Assembly (NCBI RefSeq): GCF_000272045.2 | Contig: NZ_AJYZ02000041.1 | Coordinates: 122,490-186,489 of the forward strand | Source: Vibrio crassostreae 9ZC13 | GTDB taxonomy: Bacteria; Pseudomonadota; Gammaproteobacteria; Enterobacterales; Vibrionaceae | Direction of reading: 5' to 3' | DNA: 64,000 nt | In this document: positions 63,408 to 64,000 of the stretch, one piece after another | Numbering within the stretch: position 1 is the stretch's first letter | How the letters are laid out: each line of letters opens with the position of its first letter | Notes under the pieces: model-generated | Told to the model about the DNA's origin: nothing | Database searches by the model: none | Seen by the model: only the letters and a program-made list of their open reading frames with translations | Made by a program: the position numbers and the translations under genes

Positions 63408-64000
63408 CTAGTTAGTCGCTAGTAACTGACCGTATCGCTCAAGGTTTCTTAATCGAATCTCTGAGTTGGCAATAAAGGTTGCTTTTGCTTTACCAGTTAA
63501 CGACTTGGATTGAGGCAATTTCACGGTACGCGCATTTTTATGTACGCCATTAACCAAGAATTCATAATGTAAGTGCGGGCCAGTCACACGGCCTGTACCG
63601 CCCAAAGTACCAATGGTTTGGCCTTGTTTTACGCGCTGACCGGTTTTCACCATACGTCGCTTCATGTGCAGGTACTTGGTGATGTAGGTGTTGCTGTGGC
63701 GGATGAACACGTAGTTACCATTGAATTGGTTGTAACCTGACTTCTGAACAATACCGTCACCGGCTGCCCAGATAGGCGTGCCAACAGGGGCTGCGTAGTC
63801 AGTACCGCGGTGAGCTCGAATCTTACCGGTTACTGGGTGTCTCCTGGTAGGGTTAAAGTTCGATGTTACGCGACGAAAATCAATTGGTGAGCGCAAGAAC
63901 GCCTTCTTCATCGCACGACCATTTTCATCGAAGTAGTTGCCACTTTTATCATCCAATACCGCGGTAAATGAATCGCCTTGGTTTTTGAATACGGCTGGCC
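63408..64000 (-). CDS. Murein DD-endopeptidase, M23 family (5' part beyond window)
   Basis: C-terminal catalytic part of a LytM/M23 zinc metalloprotease that cuts peptide cross-links of peptidoglycan. The frame is open to base 64000, so the N-terminus is outside the window. Zinc ligands: HRGTDYAAP (His and Asp) and GPHLHYEF (H-x-H). The segment RSPIDFRRVTSNFNPTRRHPVTG is typical of MepM/Shy proteins. In V. cholerae the equivalent is one of the Shy endopeptidases; which one cannot be fixed here. Confidence 0.92.
   Translation of the reverse strand, partial: PAVFKNQGDSFTAVLDDKSGNYFDENGRAMKKAFLRSPIDFRRVTSNFNPTRRHPVTGKIRAHRGTDYAAPVGTPIWAAGDGIVQKSGYNQFNGNYVFIRHSNTYITKYLHMKRRMVKTGQRVKQGQTIGTLGGTGRVTGPHLHYEFLVNGVHKNARTVKLPQSKSLTGKAKATFIANSEIRLRNLERYGQLLATN

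Overview
The window is a stretch of the main chromosome of a marine Vibrio, most likely from the Vibrio splendidus/harveyi side of the genus. The evidence is a LuxR/HapR/SmcR-type quorum-sensing master regulator between lpd and hpt, a complete chitobiose-utilisation operon headed by a ChiS-type hybrid kinase, and protein sequences close to known Vibrio homologues. Almost every base is in intact, densely packed genes. I see no tRNA, rRNA, CRISPR array, IS element or prophage. Both window ends cut a gene: aceF on the left and an M23 endopeptidase on the right.

Layout. (1) 1-29.2 kb follows, gene for gene, the E. coli block aceF-lpd-hpt-can-yadGH-panCB-folK-pcnB-gluQ-dksA-sfsA-hrpB-mrcB-acnB-yacL. 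It carries four extra loci: luxR, a SulP anion transporter divergent from carbonic anhydrase, a type Vd patatin autotransporter, and a glycerate module (cdaR-gntP-garK). (2) 29.4-31.0 kb is glnK-amtB, with a sigma-54 promoter and an NtrC-like site that doubles as the yacL terminator stem. (3) 31.3-35.2 kb is fbpABC ferric-iron uptake behind a Fur box. (4) 35.4-54.1 kb is the chitin-sugar regulon on the minus strand: chiS, then, after a 711-bp regulatory gap, the binding protein, two permeases, two ATPases, GH9 enzyme, glucosamine kinase, GH20 hexosaminidase, chitobiose phosphorylase and hexose-phosphate mutase. (5) 54.3-64.0 kb holds rsmC, an AI-2E family permease, an unannotated 41-residue membrane protein, hemL, erpA, an RND efflux pair and the truncated M23 endopeptidase.

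How the parts work together. AceF and Lpd feed acetyl-CoA to the TCA cycle, where AcnB acts. The pan/fol genes make pantothenate and folate precursors. DksA, GluQRS, PcnB and HrpB belong to RNA and growth control. The chitin operon forms a full pathway: (GlcNAc)2 is bound and imported by the five-component ABC transporter, split by phosphorolysis (ChbP) or hydrolysis (GH20), and the products are phosphorylated (GspK) and isomerised (mutase). ChiS senses the sugar-bound binding protein.

The region is mostly core genome. The best leads are regulatory DNA and small genes: a Qrr-pairing sequence over the luxR ribosome binding site, the dual NtrC/terminator palindrome, a long inverted repeat in the chitin-operon leader, the 41-aa protein at 56623-56748, and an RND pump with a changed proton-relay motif. 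I found no clear wholly new multi-gene system.
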